From Streptosporangiaceae bacterium (GTDB lineage: Bacteria > Actinomycetota > Actinomycetes > Streptosporangiales > Streptosporangiaceae): a stretch of 21,328 nucleotides of DNA. Positions 13,713 through 20,982 of this stretch are shown piece by piece. The translations under genes and the position numbers were made by a program. Numbering within the stretch: position 1 is the stretch's first letter; each line of letters begins with the position of its first letter. The stretch lies in assembly GCA_030040475.1 (NCBI GenBank), contig JASHTQ010000461.1:1-21328 (forward strand), written 5' to 3'. Under the pieces are notes generated by a model. It did not search any database. It saw only the letters and a program-made list of their open reading frames with translations, and was not told where the DNA came from.

Positions 13713-14699
13713 ATGACCGAGCTTGCCACAGTGTCGGATGCTCCGCCCCCTCCTCCCCCTCCGCCCGCGCCAGAGGAGACCGGCCGGACGACCCCTGATG
13801 TCACACCGGAGTTCGCGAGCGCCCTGGCCGACGGTGACCAGCGATCGCCTGCCCCGGAATCCGGACCAGAGCCTGCGGGTGACGCCTCCGTAGACCAAGG
13901 GCCGCAGGCGCCCGAACCTGACACGTCCGTCTCGCAGACCCCGGACCTCCCCCAACGGGTTGAGGTACCGGAACGGGGAAGCGTCGACTCCAGCGTGGGA
14001 GATCTTCCGCAGCCAGAGGCCAGCGCCGAACTGCGGTCTGCCCTCGCGGACGGGCCGGATGCCGCGCAAGCGAGTCCAGTCGAGGCGGAGCCGACCGATA
14101 CCAGCCATGCGCGCGCCGGCGACGGCGACGCGCCCGCCGGGACGGACACGCCATCGGCCGGCCGACCCGACGTGGCGGCGCTGTATCCCGCCGATTACAT
14201 GCCGTCGTCGGATCCGCCGCCTAGCGTGGACGGGCCGCACGAGAGTCCGGAGAACTGGGTCGCCGACGTCAACCCGGATCGGGACTCACCCGGCCGCGAC
14301 AACAACTGCGGTGAGTGCGCGCGGGCCGTTGACAGCACCTGGCAGGGCGATCCCGCCGCTGCGGCGGCGATGTCTGATCCCGATTCGCCCGGGGAGCCGG
14401 TTGACCGGATGACGGAATGGGCTGGTCAGGCGCCAACGGAAGCTTCCATGTCCGATATTCAGCAGCGACTCGAAGACCTGGGTCCCGGCAGCCGTGCGGT
14501 CGTCGGATGCGACTGGAATGATGGCGGGGGTCATTGGTTCAACGCCGTCAATGACGACGGAACCATCAAGGCGATCGACGGCCAGAGCGGCTGCGTGGAG
14601 ACATGGCCGCCATCGACCGACGGCCTAGGGTTCGACGAAAGCGATATGTCCAATTCGGATGCCATCTTCTTCACCGCAGACGGGAAGGTCGCCAGGTAA
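13713..14699 (+). CDS. Polymorphic toxin 3: poly-Pro leader with papain-like (Tox-PL) domain
   Basis: This 328-residue protein starts with the shared leader: TVSDA plus eight prolines (11-18), TPEFASALADGD (31-42) and GDLPQPEASAELRSALAD (96-113). An acidic linker leads to LYPADYMPSS (157-166). The C-terminal ~150 residues match the papain-fold toxin (Tox-PL, glutamine deamidase-like) pattern: NPDRDSPGRDNNCGECARAV places Cys199 as nucleophile, GGGHWFNAVN gives His274, and IKAIDGQSG gives Asp289. Such domains act as cysteine proteases or deamidate a glutamine of a host protein; which applies here is unknown. No signal peptide is present, so export must rely on a dedicated route. The stop overlaps the start of the immunity gene (TAATG). 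Of the three leader proteins this has the clearest toxin assignment. Confidence 0.85.
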   Translation: MTELATVSDAPPPPPPPPAPEETGRTTPDVTPEFASALADGDQRSPAPESGPEPAGDASVDQGPQAPEPDTSVSQTPDLPQRVEVPERGSVDSSVGDLPQPEASAELRSALADGPDAAQASPVEAEPTDTSHARAGDGDAPAGTDTPSAGRPDVAALYPADYMPSSDPPPSVDGPHESPENWVADVNPDRDSPGRDNNCGECARAVDSTWQGDPAAAAAMSDPDSPGEPVDRMTEWAGQAPTEASMSDIQQRLEDLGPGSRAVVGCDWNDGGGHWFNAVNDDGTIKAIDGQSGCVETWPPSTDGLGFDESDMSNSDAIFFTADGKVAR

Positions 14700-14962
14700 T
14701 GATCACTCGGCAACAGGCAGAACAGATCGCCGGCCAGATTACCGGTCGGCAGGACGGGAGCTGGGAACTGGTGGAGTTCGACGCCGGCTGGCTGATCCGC
14801 GAGAACTCGGCGGGGGACCCGTCACTGCGCGGGGGCGCTGCGCGCGTGATCGAACGTGACTCTGGCCGAGTCGTCCGGTTCCCCTCAAGCGTTCCGCCGA
14901 GGCGCATACTCACCGAGTACGCACAGGTCGTGCAGAGAGGCCGGGTCGAAAGCCCGGCCTGA
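14699..14962 (+). CDS. Imm35-like immunity protein (YrhB-type)
   Basis: This 87-residue protein starts in the TAATG overlap with the papain-like toxin gene, so toxin and protector are translationally coupled. The order fits the Imm35/YrhB family: an N-terminal helix (RQQAEQIAGQI), WELVEFDAGWLIREN with the typical Gly-Trp turn, then AARVIERDSGRVVRFPSS, corresponding to the family's 'a.ivdr.tG.v' strand, and a final helix ILTEYAQVV. Imm35 proteins are known from polymorphic toxin loci. It would bind the toxin in the producing cell and in kin. The family call is by pattern and moderately sure; the immunity role is strongly supported by position. Confidence 0.75.
   Translation: MITRQQAEQIAGQITGRQDGSWELVEFDAGWLIRENSAGDPSLRGGAARVIERDSGRVVRFPSSVPPRRILTEYAQVVQRGRVESPA
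14938..14960 (+). terminator. Hairpin terminator at the end of the toxin cassette
   Basis: A perfect 8-bp stem, aggccggg (14938-14945) and cccggcct (14953-14960), has a 7-nt loop and overlaps the last codons and stop of the immunity gene. It lies between convergent genes and lacks a T tract. It may stop transcription from both directions. Confidence 0.65.
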
Positions 14963-14972
14963 CCGAGGAAGG

Positions 14973-15428
14973 CTACGATCCAGTTTCGCTGGCAGGCTTG
15001 CGGGCACCGCGGGGCGGCCATGGGCAGTTCCGGGCCGCGCACCACAACACGGTGGCGGCACAGGCCGCTTGCTGCGGATGCAGCGCCCACCACCTCGTCG
15101 TCCGGTGCCGCTCTGCACGGGCGCGGATAATCCCGGCTGCCTGGCTGACCTGGCTAGGAGCGACGACGTAACCGGCGACGGCCGTGCCGACAACCACGGC
15201 CGCGAGGTTCTCGCGAGCCGCCTGTCTTACGTCGCCGCGCATCAGCGCCAGCAGCGCACGCGTCCCGCCGCATCCGGGGCAGTCGATGCCGAAGACAGCC
15301 CTGATGGGACAGGGAAGACCCAGCCGTGCCGCCGAAAGGGAGATCACAGCGAGCACCCCGACGGCAAGTCCGGCCCGCTTACGCGCGGCAGAGCGATCGG
15401 GCGAGATACCGCGGTCCCGGCTGTGCAT
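14973..15428 (-). CDS. DUF2752 membrane protein
   Basis: This 151-residue protein has a hydrophobic segment near 18-36, then the family signature CPGCGGTRALLALMRGD (50-66), and further hydrophobic segments near 74-90 and 117-132. The CPxCGxTR motif defines DUF2752, a small membrane-protein family of unknown function common in actinobacteria. The paired Cys could bind metal or form a redox pair; this is not established. The ATG at 15428 lies 32 bp after the L,D-transpeptidase stop, so the two genes probably share a transcript. The longer open frame that continues upstream past this ATG runs through the transpeptidase in the wrong frame and was discarded. The tail (133-151) is basic and Pro-rich. 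Confidence 0.8.
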   Translation of the reverse strand: MHSRDRGISPDRSAARKRAGLAVGVLAVISLSAARLGLPCPIRAVFGIDCPGCGGTRALLALMRGDVRQAARENLAAVVVGTAVAGYVVAPSQVSQAAGIIRARAERHRTTRWWALHPQQAACAATVLWCAARNCPWPPRGARKPASETGS

Positions 15429-15460
15429 GCTCAGAGCGTACCGGGCTCGGCCGGGAGCGC

Positions 15461-16048
15461 TCAGAAGACGACGACCTCGGCTCCGATCGGCAGGTGGTCG
15501 TGGTAATAACGGGCGTTGTCGATGTTGAGGTGAACGCAGCCATGCGAGGCCCTGGTAAGGCTGCCGGCGTGAAAGGCGATCCCGCCGGGGGCGAAGAATA
15601 CGGCGTACGGCATCGGCTCGTCGTATTCGGTGCTGACGTAATTGGCGCCGGCCTTCCACTGGACGTGGAAGGTGCCGCGCGGGGTCTGGTGCGACGTGCC
15701 AGGCGGCCCTGGTTCCATGCGCACCGGCCCGTAGCTGATGCGGCCGTCGGTTTGCAGCCAGGTGAGGCCGTCGCTGAGGTCGACGCAGGCGGCCGCGGCG
15801 GCCGGGCAGGACCTGAGCGCCTTGGCGCTCAGCTTCGGGCTCCCTGTCGCCGCGGCGACGACCTCGGGCGTGATCTGCGGGCTCGGGGCTGGCAGGTCGA
15901 TGCGAGCCGACTGCCCGGCGACCGCCAGCGGCGTCTGCGGGGACACCGTGTGACTCGGCGAGTGGCCGCCCCGCCACCCGATCGCCGTGGTCCCCGCGAC
16001 CAGCAGGAAAGCCAGGACGGCGGCCAACCGGTACCTTCCCGTCCCCAT
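15461..16048 (-). CDS. Exported L,D-transpeptidase (YkuD family)
   Basis: The 195 residues start with a short basic N-terminus and a hydrophobic signal or anchor helix (about 7-24). A variable ~60-residue linker follows, then the YkuD catalytic domain (about 87-195). The conserved core is visible: TPRGTFHV (122-129), IAFHAGS with His160, and ASHGCVHLN with nucleophile Cys171. The usual Arg after SHGCV is replaced by His, as in some actinobacterial members. The enzyme would form 3-3 cross-links in peptidoglycan outside the membrane. The domain is small, without the Ig-like modules of mycobacterial LdtMt2. It leads an operon with the DUF2752 gene. Confidence 0.88.
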   Translation of the reverse strand: MGTGRYRLAAVLAFLLVAGTTAIGWRGGHSPSHTVSPQTPLAVAGQSARIDLPAPSPQITPEVVAAATGSPKLSAKALRSCPAAAAACVDLSDGLTWLQTDGRISYGPVRMEPGPPGTSHQTPRGTFHVQWKAGANYVSTEYDEPMPYAVFFAPGGIAFHAGSLTRASHGCVHLNIDNARYYHDHLPIGAEVVVF

Positions 16049-16145
16049 ATGGCAAATCTATGCAAACAGACCCGTAGCTGACGGCCGGCGCGCCGAACGG
16101 GCGTGGGCAAGCTTCGTGCCGACTCACTCGCCACCACCCAGCCGG

Positions 16146-16631
16146 TCAGCTCAGCATCTCGGCGAACATGCCCGGCTCGTAGGAACCTCCCTTCTGCCGC
16201 AGGATCACGCCGAGCCGGTTGGCCGCGTTGATCAGGGCGACCAGGCAGACCAGTGCGGCGATCTGGTCGTCGTCGTAGTGTTTGCGCACCTGGGCCCAGG
16301 TCTCGTCGGATACGCCCTGGTAGGCATCGGCGAGCCGGGTGCCTTCCTCGGCGAGCGCCAGCGCGGCCTGCTCGGCCTCGGTGAACACGGCGGCCTCGCG
16401 CCAGGCCGCGACCAGGTTGAGCCGGACCGCGGTTTCCCCGGCCGCTGCGGCCTCCTTGGTGTGCATGTCAACGCACCAGCCGCAGCCGTTGATCTGGCTG
16501 GCGCGCAGCGCCACAAGCTCCTGTGTGGACATCGGCAGCGGCGACCGCGCGATCACCATGCTGGTGTTGGCGAACCGCTTGCTGAACGCGGCGCCGATCT
16601 CGTTGTCGAACATATTGAATCGGGGTTCCAT
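16146..16631 (-). CDS. AhpD-like carboxymuconolactone decarboxylase family protein
   Basis: This 161-residue protein has the full AhpD-like active-site spacing E-x11-CxxC-x3-H: Glu38, Cys50 and Cys53 (NGCGWC) and His57. By family knowledge it is a peroxidase-type or disulfide-reducing protein acting in the cytoplasm; the substrate is unknown. It lies divergent to the ECF41 sigma factor gene and carries an ECF41-type promoter. This is the classical partner arrangement, since ECF41 genes sit next to a carboxymuconolactone decarboxylase, oxidoreductase or epimerase gene that they control. The ATG at 16631 was chosen over a longer frame start at 16724, because the latter would lie upstream of the promoter. 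Confidence 0.88.
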   Translation of the reverse strand: MEPRFNMFDNEIGAAFSKRFANTSMVIARSPLPMSTQELVALRASQINGCGWCVDMHTKEAAAAGETAVRLNLVAAWREAAVFTEAEQAALALAEEGTRLADAYQGVSDETWAQVRKHYDDDQIAALVCLVALINAANRLGVILRQKGGSYEPGMFAEMLS

Positions 16632-16682
16632 GACGTCGTCCTCACTCGTGGTGTCGCGTATTGCTGGACCGAACGAACACCA

Positions 16683-16709
16683 GATGCCGGTGGGCCGGGC
16701 GCTGTGACA
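16683..16709 (-). promoter_or_regulatory. ECF41-type promoter for the AhpD-like gene
   Basis: On the minus strand TGTCACA (-35) is followed by a 16-nt spacer and CATC (-10). Published ECF41 targets carry TGTCACA-N16-CGTC, so the -35 is perfect and the -10 differs at one base. The AhpD-like start codon lies about 50 bp downstream. Confidence 0.75.
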
Positions 16710-16718
16710 GCGTCGGCG

Positions 16719-16745
16719 TGTCACGAAACTGCGTAACCCGGTGTC
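16719..16745 (+). promoter_or_regulatory. ECF41-type promoter for the sigma factor gene
   Basis: On the plus strand TGTCACG, a 16-nt spacer and TGTC match the ECF41 consensus with one mismatch in each element. It lies about 40 bp before the sigma factor ATG, implying autoregulation. It is placed back to back with the promoter of the AhpD-like gene. Confidence 0.65.
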
Positions 16746-16783
16746 TGGTGGGTAACGCAGTCGGAGTAAAGAGGAGTTCGCCC

Positions 16784-17725
16784 ATGACCGGCACGTCGCG
16801 AACCGCGCCAGAAGATCGCGGCCGGAGCATGAGCCGCGAAGGCCGCCCTGACCCAGCCACCGAGGCGTTCCTGGCCCACCGCAACCTGCTGTTCACCGTC
16901 GCCTACGAGATGCTCGGCTCGGCCGCCGACGCCGAGGACGTCCTGCAGGAGACCTGGCTTCGATGGGCGGGAGTCGACTTGGAGACCGTGCGTGACCAGC
17001 GGGCATACCTGGTCCAGATCACCACACGCCAGGCGCTCGGTCGGCTGCGCACGCTCGGCCGCCGCAAGGAATCGTATGTCGGCCCCTGGCTGCCCGAGCC
17101 GCTGCTGACCACGCCCGACGTGGCCGAGGACATCGAACTGGCCGACAGCGTCTCGATGGCGATGCTGCTGGTGCTTGAGACGCTCACGCCGACCGAGCGC
17201 GCGGTGTTCGTGCTGCGCGAGGTGTTCGATGTGGCCTACGAGGAGATTTCCGAGGCCGTCGGCAAGAGCCCCGCCGCGATCCGCCAGATCGCGCACCGGG
17301 CTCGGGAACACGTCGCGGCGCGTCGGCCACGCGAGGTCGTTTCCCCGGCCGAGACCCGGGCGGCGCTCGAGGCGTTCCAGCGCGCTGCGCAGACCGGTGA
17401 TCTGCAACGCCTGCTCGACATCCTGGCGCCGGACGTCGTCTTCCTCGGCGACGGCGGCGGCGTCGTGCAGGCGATACCGAGGCCCGTCGTGGGGGTCGAC
17501 CGGGTGGCCCGCTTGCTGGCCGTCGGGCTTGGCCGGATCCGGGCCATGGGCTCGCTGCAGCCTGCCCAGGTCAACGGCTACCCGGCGCTGGTCCTCCGGG
17601 TCAACGACGTGATCGACACCGTGCTGGCGGTACGCATCGACAACGGCCTCATCACCGGCCTGTACGCCGTGCGCAATCCCGAGAAGCTGTCGCACATGGA
17701 GCAGGAGGCCACCCTGCGCCGCTGA
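16784..17725 (+). CDS. ECF41-family RNA polymerase sigma factor with fused SnoaL-like domain (SigJ-like)
   Basis: This 313-residue sigma factor has region 2 at about 26-92 (YEMLGSAADAEDVLQETWLR), a linker with WLPEPL (102-107), region 4 at about 125-180 (ALTPTERAVF-like LTPTERAVFVLREVFD, then EEISEAVGKSPAAIRQIAHR), and a C-terminal SnoaL-like domain (about 190-300) with DGGG (223-226) and NPEKL (299-302 area). The fused domain is a known built-in regulator in ECF41 sigma factors; no separate anti-sigma factor is expected or seen. The ATG at 16784 follows a gaggag ribosome-binding site. Its target is probably its own promoter and that of the divergent AhpD-like gene. The signal it responds to is unknown. 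Confidence 0.93.
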   Translation: MTGTSRTAPEDRGRSMSREGRPDPATEAFLAHRNLLFTVAYEMLGSAADAEDVLQETWLRWAGVDLETVRDQRAYLVQITTRQALGRLRTLGRRKESYVGPWLPEPLLTTPDVAEDIELADSVSMAMLLVLETLTPTERAVFVLREVFDVAYEEISEAVGKSPAAIRQIAHRAREHVAARRPREVVSPAETRAALEAFQRAAQTGDLQRLLDILAPDVVFLGDGGGVVQAIPRPVVGVDRVARLLAVGLGRIRAMGSLQPAQVNGYPALVLRVNDVIDTVLAVRIDNGLITGLYAVRNPEKLSHMEQEATLRR

Positions 17726-17877
17726 TCTTGTCTTCTGCGGCGTCCCCCGCCAAGATGGCGCCCCAGTGGATCGCCGCCGCCTGGCCCTTCACCCGGCCGC
17801 GCTTTATCGGCCGCGACCTGTCGTGGGCAGACTGGCTTACCTTGCCCTGAGGGTCGCCGGCCGGCTGAGATTGGACC

Positions 17878-19038
17878 ATGCCACACACCCCGAACACCCT
17901 TCCGCTGCTCAGGCTCGGCCGACTGGAGCTGGGTCCCGAGCTGCGTGCCTTTCAGCCAGGCTCGGCCGCGTCCGACCTCGTGGTGACGGCCACGGTCGAG
18001 GTTCCTGATTCGCCGTCCGAACAGCAGAATGCCTGGGATGTGGCCTGGGCCGACGCCGTGCGCGAGGCCAGCGAGCTGGGTGCCGACGAGCGAACCGCCC
18101 GGGCGCTGGCCGCCGGTGCCGGGGATTCGGTCGCCGGCGGCACCTGGGTGGTGGTCGCGGCGCACGGGCGGGTTCTGCTGGCCCGCCGGCTGCCGCACGG
18201 CTCCGCCGCGGCCTCGATCCGGGTAGGGCCGTTGCCGCACCTGCGGGAGCTCGCCGCGTTCGCTGCCCGGCGCCCCGCCTGCGTGGTCGTGCTGGCCGAT
18301 CGTGACAACGCCGCCGTCATCGCCCATGCGGCCGGCGACCTGGATCCCGCGCGGCGGTTCGGAGTCGACTCGCCGCGCGATCCCCATCCGGACAGGCCGC
18401 CCGCGCAGCACCACGGGGAGCGGCACGTCACCGGCCCAGAGCCTGAAAGCGGCGGCGAGCGGAACGCCGAGTCGATCGCCGCGCGCGTGTCGCAGGCCGC
18501 GGCAAGTGTCGGCGCTCACCTCGTCCTCGGCGCAGGTGACCAGCACATACTCGATGCTGTCGCGACCCATCTGCCGGTATCGCTCCAGCCGATTACCACG
18601 ATCGCAGCCGGCCCGGTGCCCACAGAAGGCGACGATCAGCTCAGCGCCCGGATCGGCGCCGCCCTCGACGGGATCACCGCCGAGGCCATCGGCGCCGTCG
18701 GGGGCCTGGTTGACTCGTCCGCCGCGGCGGCGCAGGACCCGGTCCCCGCAGCAGTCCGCGGGATCGATGCCGTCGCGCAGCAGCTAGCCGAGGAGCAAGT
18801 AGCGGTCCTGCTTGTGGCGGCCGACATCTCCAGCGACGCAGACGGTGTGAGCTACCGCATCGGGCAGCGCCCGACCGAGTTCCTGATAGGCGACTCGGAC
18901 GCCGGGACCAAGGTTCCCCTCGACGACGGGCTGGTCTGGGCCGCCCTGCACCAGGACTCGATCGTCGTCCAGGTACCGGGACGCACGGGCCCGCTGGCCG
19001 GCCAGTCGGCTGCCGCGCTGCTGCGCCGCGGAAGCTAG
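17878..19038 (+). CDS. Rv2629/baeRF-like (eRF1-related) protein, possible ribosome hibernation factor
   Basis: This 386-residue soluble protein has the layout of the Rv2629/Vms1-type bacterial eRF1-like family. The N-terminal domain contains WDVAWADAVREASELGADER (53-72) and GGTWVVVAAHGRVLLARRLP. A middle domain ends with CVVVLADRDNAAVIAHAAGD, a helical segment follows (RNAESIAARVSQAAASVGAH), and the C-terminal alpha/beta domain ends with DDGLVWAALHQDSIVVQVP and LAGQSAAALLRR. Members relate to eukaryotic release factor eRF1; the Psychrobacter protein Balon and mycobacterial Rv2629 bind idle ribosomes. The same role here is inferred by family only. No GGQ motif is seen. It stands alone with a weak ribosome-binding site (gagattgga), between the sigma factor and the ABC exporter genes. 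Confidence 0.8.
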   Translation: MPHTPNTLPLLRLGRLELGPELRAFQPGSAASDLVVTATVEVPDSPSEQQNAWDVAWADAVREASELGADERTARALAAGAGDSVAGGTWVVVAAHGRVLLARRLPHGSAAASIRVGPLPHLRELAAFAARRPACVVVLADRDNAAVIAHAAGDLDPARRFGVDSPRDPHPDRPPAQHHGERHVTGPEPESGGERNAESIAARVSQAAASVGAHLVLGAGDQHILDAVATHLPVSLQPITTIAAGPVPTEGDDQLSARIGAALDGITAEAIGAVGGLVDSSAAAAQDPVPAAVRGIDAVAQQLAEEQVAVLLVAADISSDADGVSYRIGQRPTEFLIGDSDAGTKVPLDDGLVWAALHQDSIVVQVPGRTGPLAGQSAAALLRRGS

Positions 19039-19103
19039 GAGGCTAGAGGCCAGGCCCGTATCCGTCGGCGGCACGAGTAGGCCTAGGCCCACTGCGGATG
19101 CGG

Positions 19104-19121
19104 GTGCCACGCCCATGGCAC
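19104..19121. other. Small hairpin upstream of the ABC transporter genes
   Basis: A 6-bp stem, gtgcca and tggcac, with a 6-nt loop lies about 55 bp before the ABC ATPase start, in the 137-bp gap after the baeRF gene. It is too short to assign a role. Confidence 0.25.
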
Positions 19122-19175
19122 GCCACCTGGCACGGGCTCGACGATTGTGCCCATGGGATTCAAGGAGAGGGTCCA

Positions 19176-20093
19176 GTGACCCGGCACGCCGCCGTGGGCG
19201 GCGTCCCGGCCCTGCGGACTGACCGGCTCGGCAGGCGTTACGGCAAGATATGGGGGCTGCGGGACTGCACGCTTGAGGTGCCGGTCGGCGTGATTGCAGC
19301 CCTGGTCGGCCCGAACGGCGCGGGCAAGACCACACTGCTTGAGATGATCATCGGGTTGCTTGAGCCCACCGAGGGTCAGGTGTCGGTCTTCGGCCAGGCC
19401 TCCCGCGCAGACACGGCGGCGACGCTGGCCAGGGTCGGCTACGTCGCCCAGGACCACCCGCTGTACCGCGACTTCACCGTCGCGGACATGTTCCACCTGG
19501 GCCGGGCGATGAACCCCGGCTGGGATCAGGAACTGGCGCAGACGCGCGCAGGCACGCTGGGCATCCCGCTTGGCCGGAAGGTCAGAAGGCTGTCGGGCGG
19601 GCAGCGAGCCCAGGTCTCGCTCACCATGGCACTGGCCAAGCGCGCCCGGCTGCTGGTGCTTGACGAGCCGGTCGCCAGCCTGGACCCGGTCGCCCGGCTG
19701 GAGTTCATGCGGGAAGTGACGGCCGCGGCCGCCGCCGGAGGCCTGACGTTCCTCATTTCGTCGCACGTGGTCGCCGAGCTGGAGCGGTTCTGCGACTGGC
19801 TGATAGTCCTGGCCGGCGGGCACGTGCAGCTGGCCGGGCCGGTCGGCGACCTGCTCGGCGCGCACCGGCTGCTCACCGTCCCGCACGCGACCCCGGACGC
19901 CGACCTGCCAGGGACCGTTGTCAACCGCACCGAGGACGGCCAGCGGTCCACCGTGCTGCTCCGCGTCGGCAAGGTCCAGGACCACGCCAATCCGGTCAGC
20001 TTCGAACAGCTGGTGATGGGCTACCTGCAGCGGCCGGGTGCAATAGCCGATCTCGCCCAGGCCGGGCCGGTCGTGAAGGCGGCCACATCATGA
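19176..20093 (+). CDS. ABC transporter ATP-binding protein
   Basis: This 305-residue ABC ATPase carries all standard motifs: Walker A GPNGAGKT (45-52), Q-loop near YVAQD (89-93), signature LSGGQ (139-143), Walker B LLVLDEP (159-165), D-loop SLD (168-170) and the switch His in ISSH (197). The C-terminal ~75 residues extend past the core and are typical of ABC-2 type exporters. GTG 19176 was chosen because caaggagagg sits just before it. The frame could begin at an ATG at 19098, but that has no ribosome-binding site. It overlaps the permease gene by ATGA, so the pair forms an exporter; the substrate is not visible. Confidence 0.92.
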   Translation: MTRHAAVGGVPALRTDRLGRRYGKIWGLRDCTLEVPVGVIAALVGPNGAGKTTLLEMIIGLLEPTEGQVSVFGQASRADTAATLARVGYVAQDHPLYRDFTVADMFHLGRAMNPGWDQELAQTRAGTLGIPLGRKVRRLSGGQRAQVSLTMALAKRARLLVLDEPVASLDPVARLEFMREVTAAAAAGGLTFLISSHVVAELERFCDWLIVLAGGHVQLAGPVGDLLGAHRLLTVPHATPDADLPGTVVNRTEDGQRSTVLLRVGKVQDHANPVSFEQLVMGYLQRPGAIADLAQAGPVVKAATS

Positions 20094-20980
20094 TCTGGGT
20101 TAGCTGGCGGCAGCACCGCAGCCAGGCCGCGGCCTGCCTGGCCCTGCTCACCGCCCTCGCGGTGTACGCGATCATCGTGGGCACATCGATGCGCACGGCG
20201 TTCAGCAGCGACGGCCTGGCCGGCTCGTGCCTGGCCAGCACCGGGGGAACCGGCTGCGAGGCGGGTGTCTCCGCGTTCATGAACGAGTTCGGCTCCGCGG
20301 TCAACATCGCGTTCTGGTCGGTGTGCCTGATCATCCCCGGGCTGATCGGGGTCGTGGTCGGCGGGTCGCTGATCGCCAGGGAACTCGAATACGGCACCTG
20401 GCGGCTGGCCTGGAGCCAGACCGTTCCCAGGACCCGGTGGCTGGCGGTCAAGCTGGCCCTGGTCACCGGCGGGCTCATCGTGCTCGGCGCGGCGATCACC
20501 GCGGTGATCACCTGGTACCGCGCGCCCATGGACCAGCTCACCGGGCGTCTCCAGCACAACATCTTCGACTACGAGGGCCTGGTCCCGACCGCCTACATCC
20601 TGTGCGCGTTCGGGTTCGCCGTGCTGGCCGGGCTGCTGATCCGCCGCAGCATCCCGGCGATGATCGCGGCGTTCATCGGATGGCTGGCCATCCGGCTCGT
20701 CGTCGAGTTCGTCTTCCGCCCGCACTTCATGGCCCCGCTGACCGCCCCGGTCTCCTGCGGGACGGCTCCCTGCGGCTATGGCATCAGCTCCGTCCCGCAG
20801 GCCACCGGTCACATCGGCGACTGGGTGCTCGGTATGAACCGCGGCGGCTGGGTCTACCAGCCCGCCGACCGGTTCTGGCCGTTCCAGTTCGTCGAGGCCG
20901 GCATCTTCGTGGCCCTCACCGCCGCCGCGCTCGGCGCCGCCATCTGGCTGCTGCACCGCCGAGCCGCCTGGGCTACCTGA
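20090..20980 (+). CDS. ABC-2 type permease
   Basis: This 296-residue membrane protein has about six transmembrane helices: an N-terminal helix after MIWVSWRQHRSQ, one near 77-95, one around 125-145, two around 165-205, and a last one at about 268-290. The soluble loop with conserved Cys (PVSCGTAPCGYG) is probably outside the cell. The N-terminal WVSWRQHR segment is typical of actinobacterial ABC-2 permeases. It works with the preceding ATPase. The stop is only two bases from the stop of the convergent SDR gene. Confidence 0.88.
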   Translation: MIWVSWRQHRSQAAACLALLTALAVYAIIVGTSMRTAFSSDGLAGSCLASTGGTGCEAGVSAFMNEFGSAVNIAFWSVCLIIPGLIGVVVGGSLIARELEYGTWRLAWSQTVPRTRWLAVKLALVTGGLIVLGAAITAVITWYRAPMDQLTGRLQHNIFDYEGLVPTAYILCAFGFAVLAGLLIRRSIPAMIAAFIGWLAIRLVVEFVFRPHFMAPLTAPVSCGTAPCGYGISSVPQATGHIGDWVLGMNRGGWVYQPADRFWPFQFVEAGIFVALTAAALGAAIWLLHRRAAWAT

Positions 20981-20982
20981 TC

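Noticed and set aside
13259..14149. Long minus-strand open frame opposite leader protein 2 and toxin 3
   Set aside because: It mirrors high-GC coding sequence on the plus strand, has no family motif and no ribosome-binding site, and overlaps two well-supported genes.
5249..14962. Type VII secretion locus
   Set aside because: No WXG100 proteins, no EccC with three ATPase domains, no EccB/D/E or mycosin, and no YxxxD/E tail arrangement.
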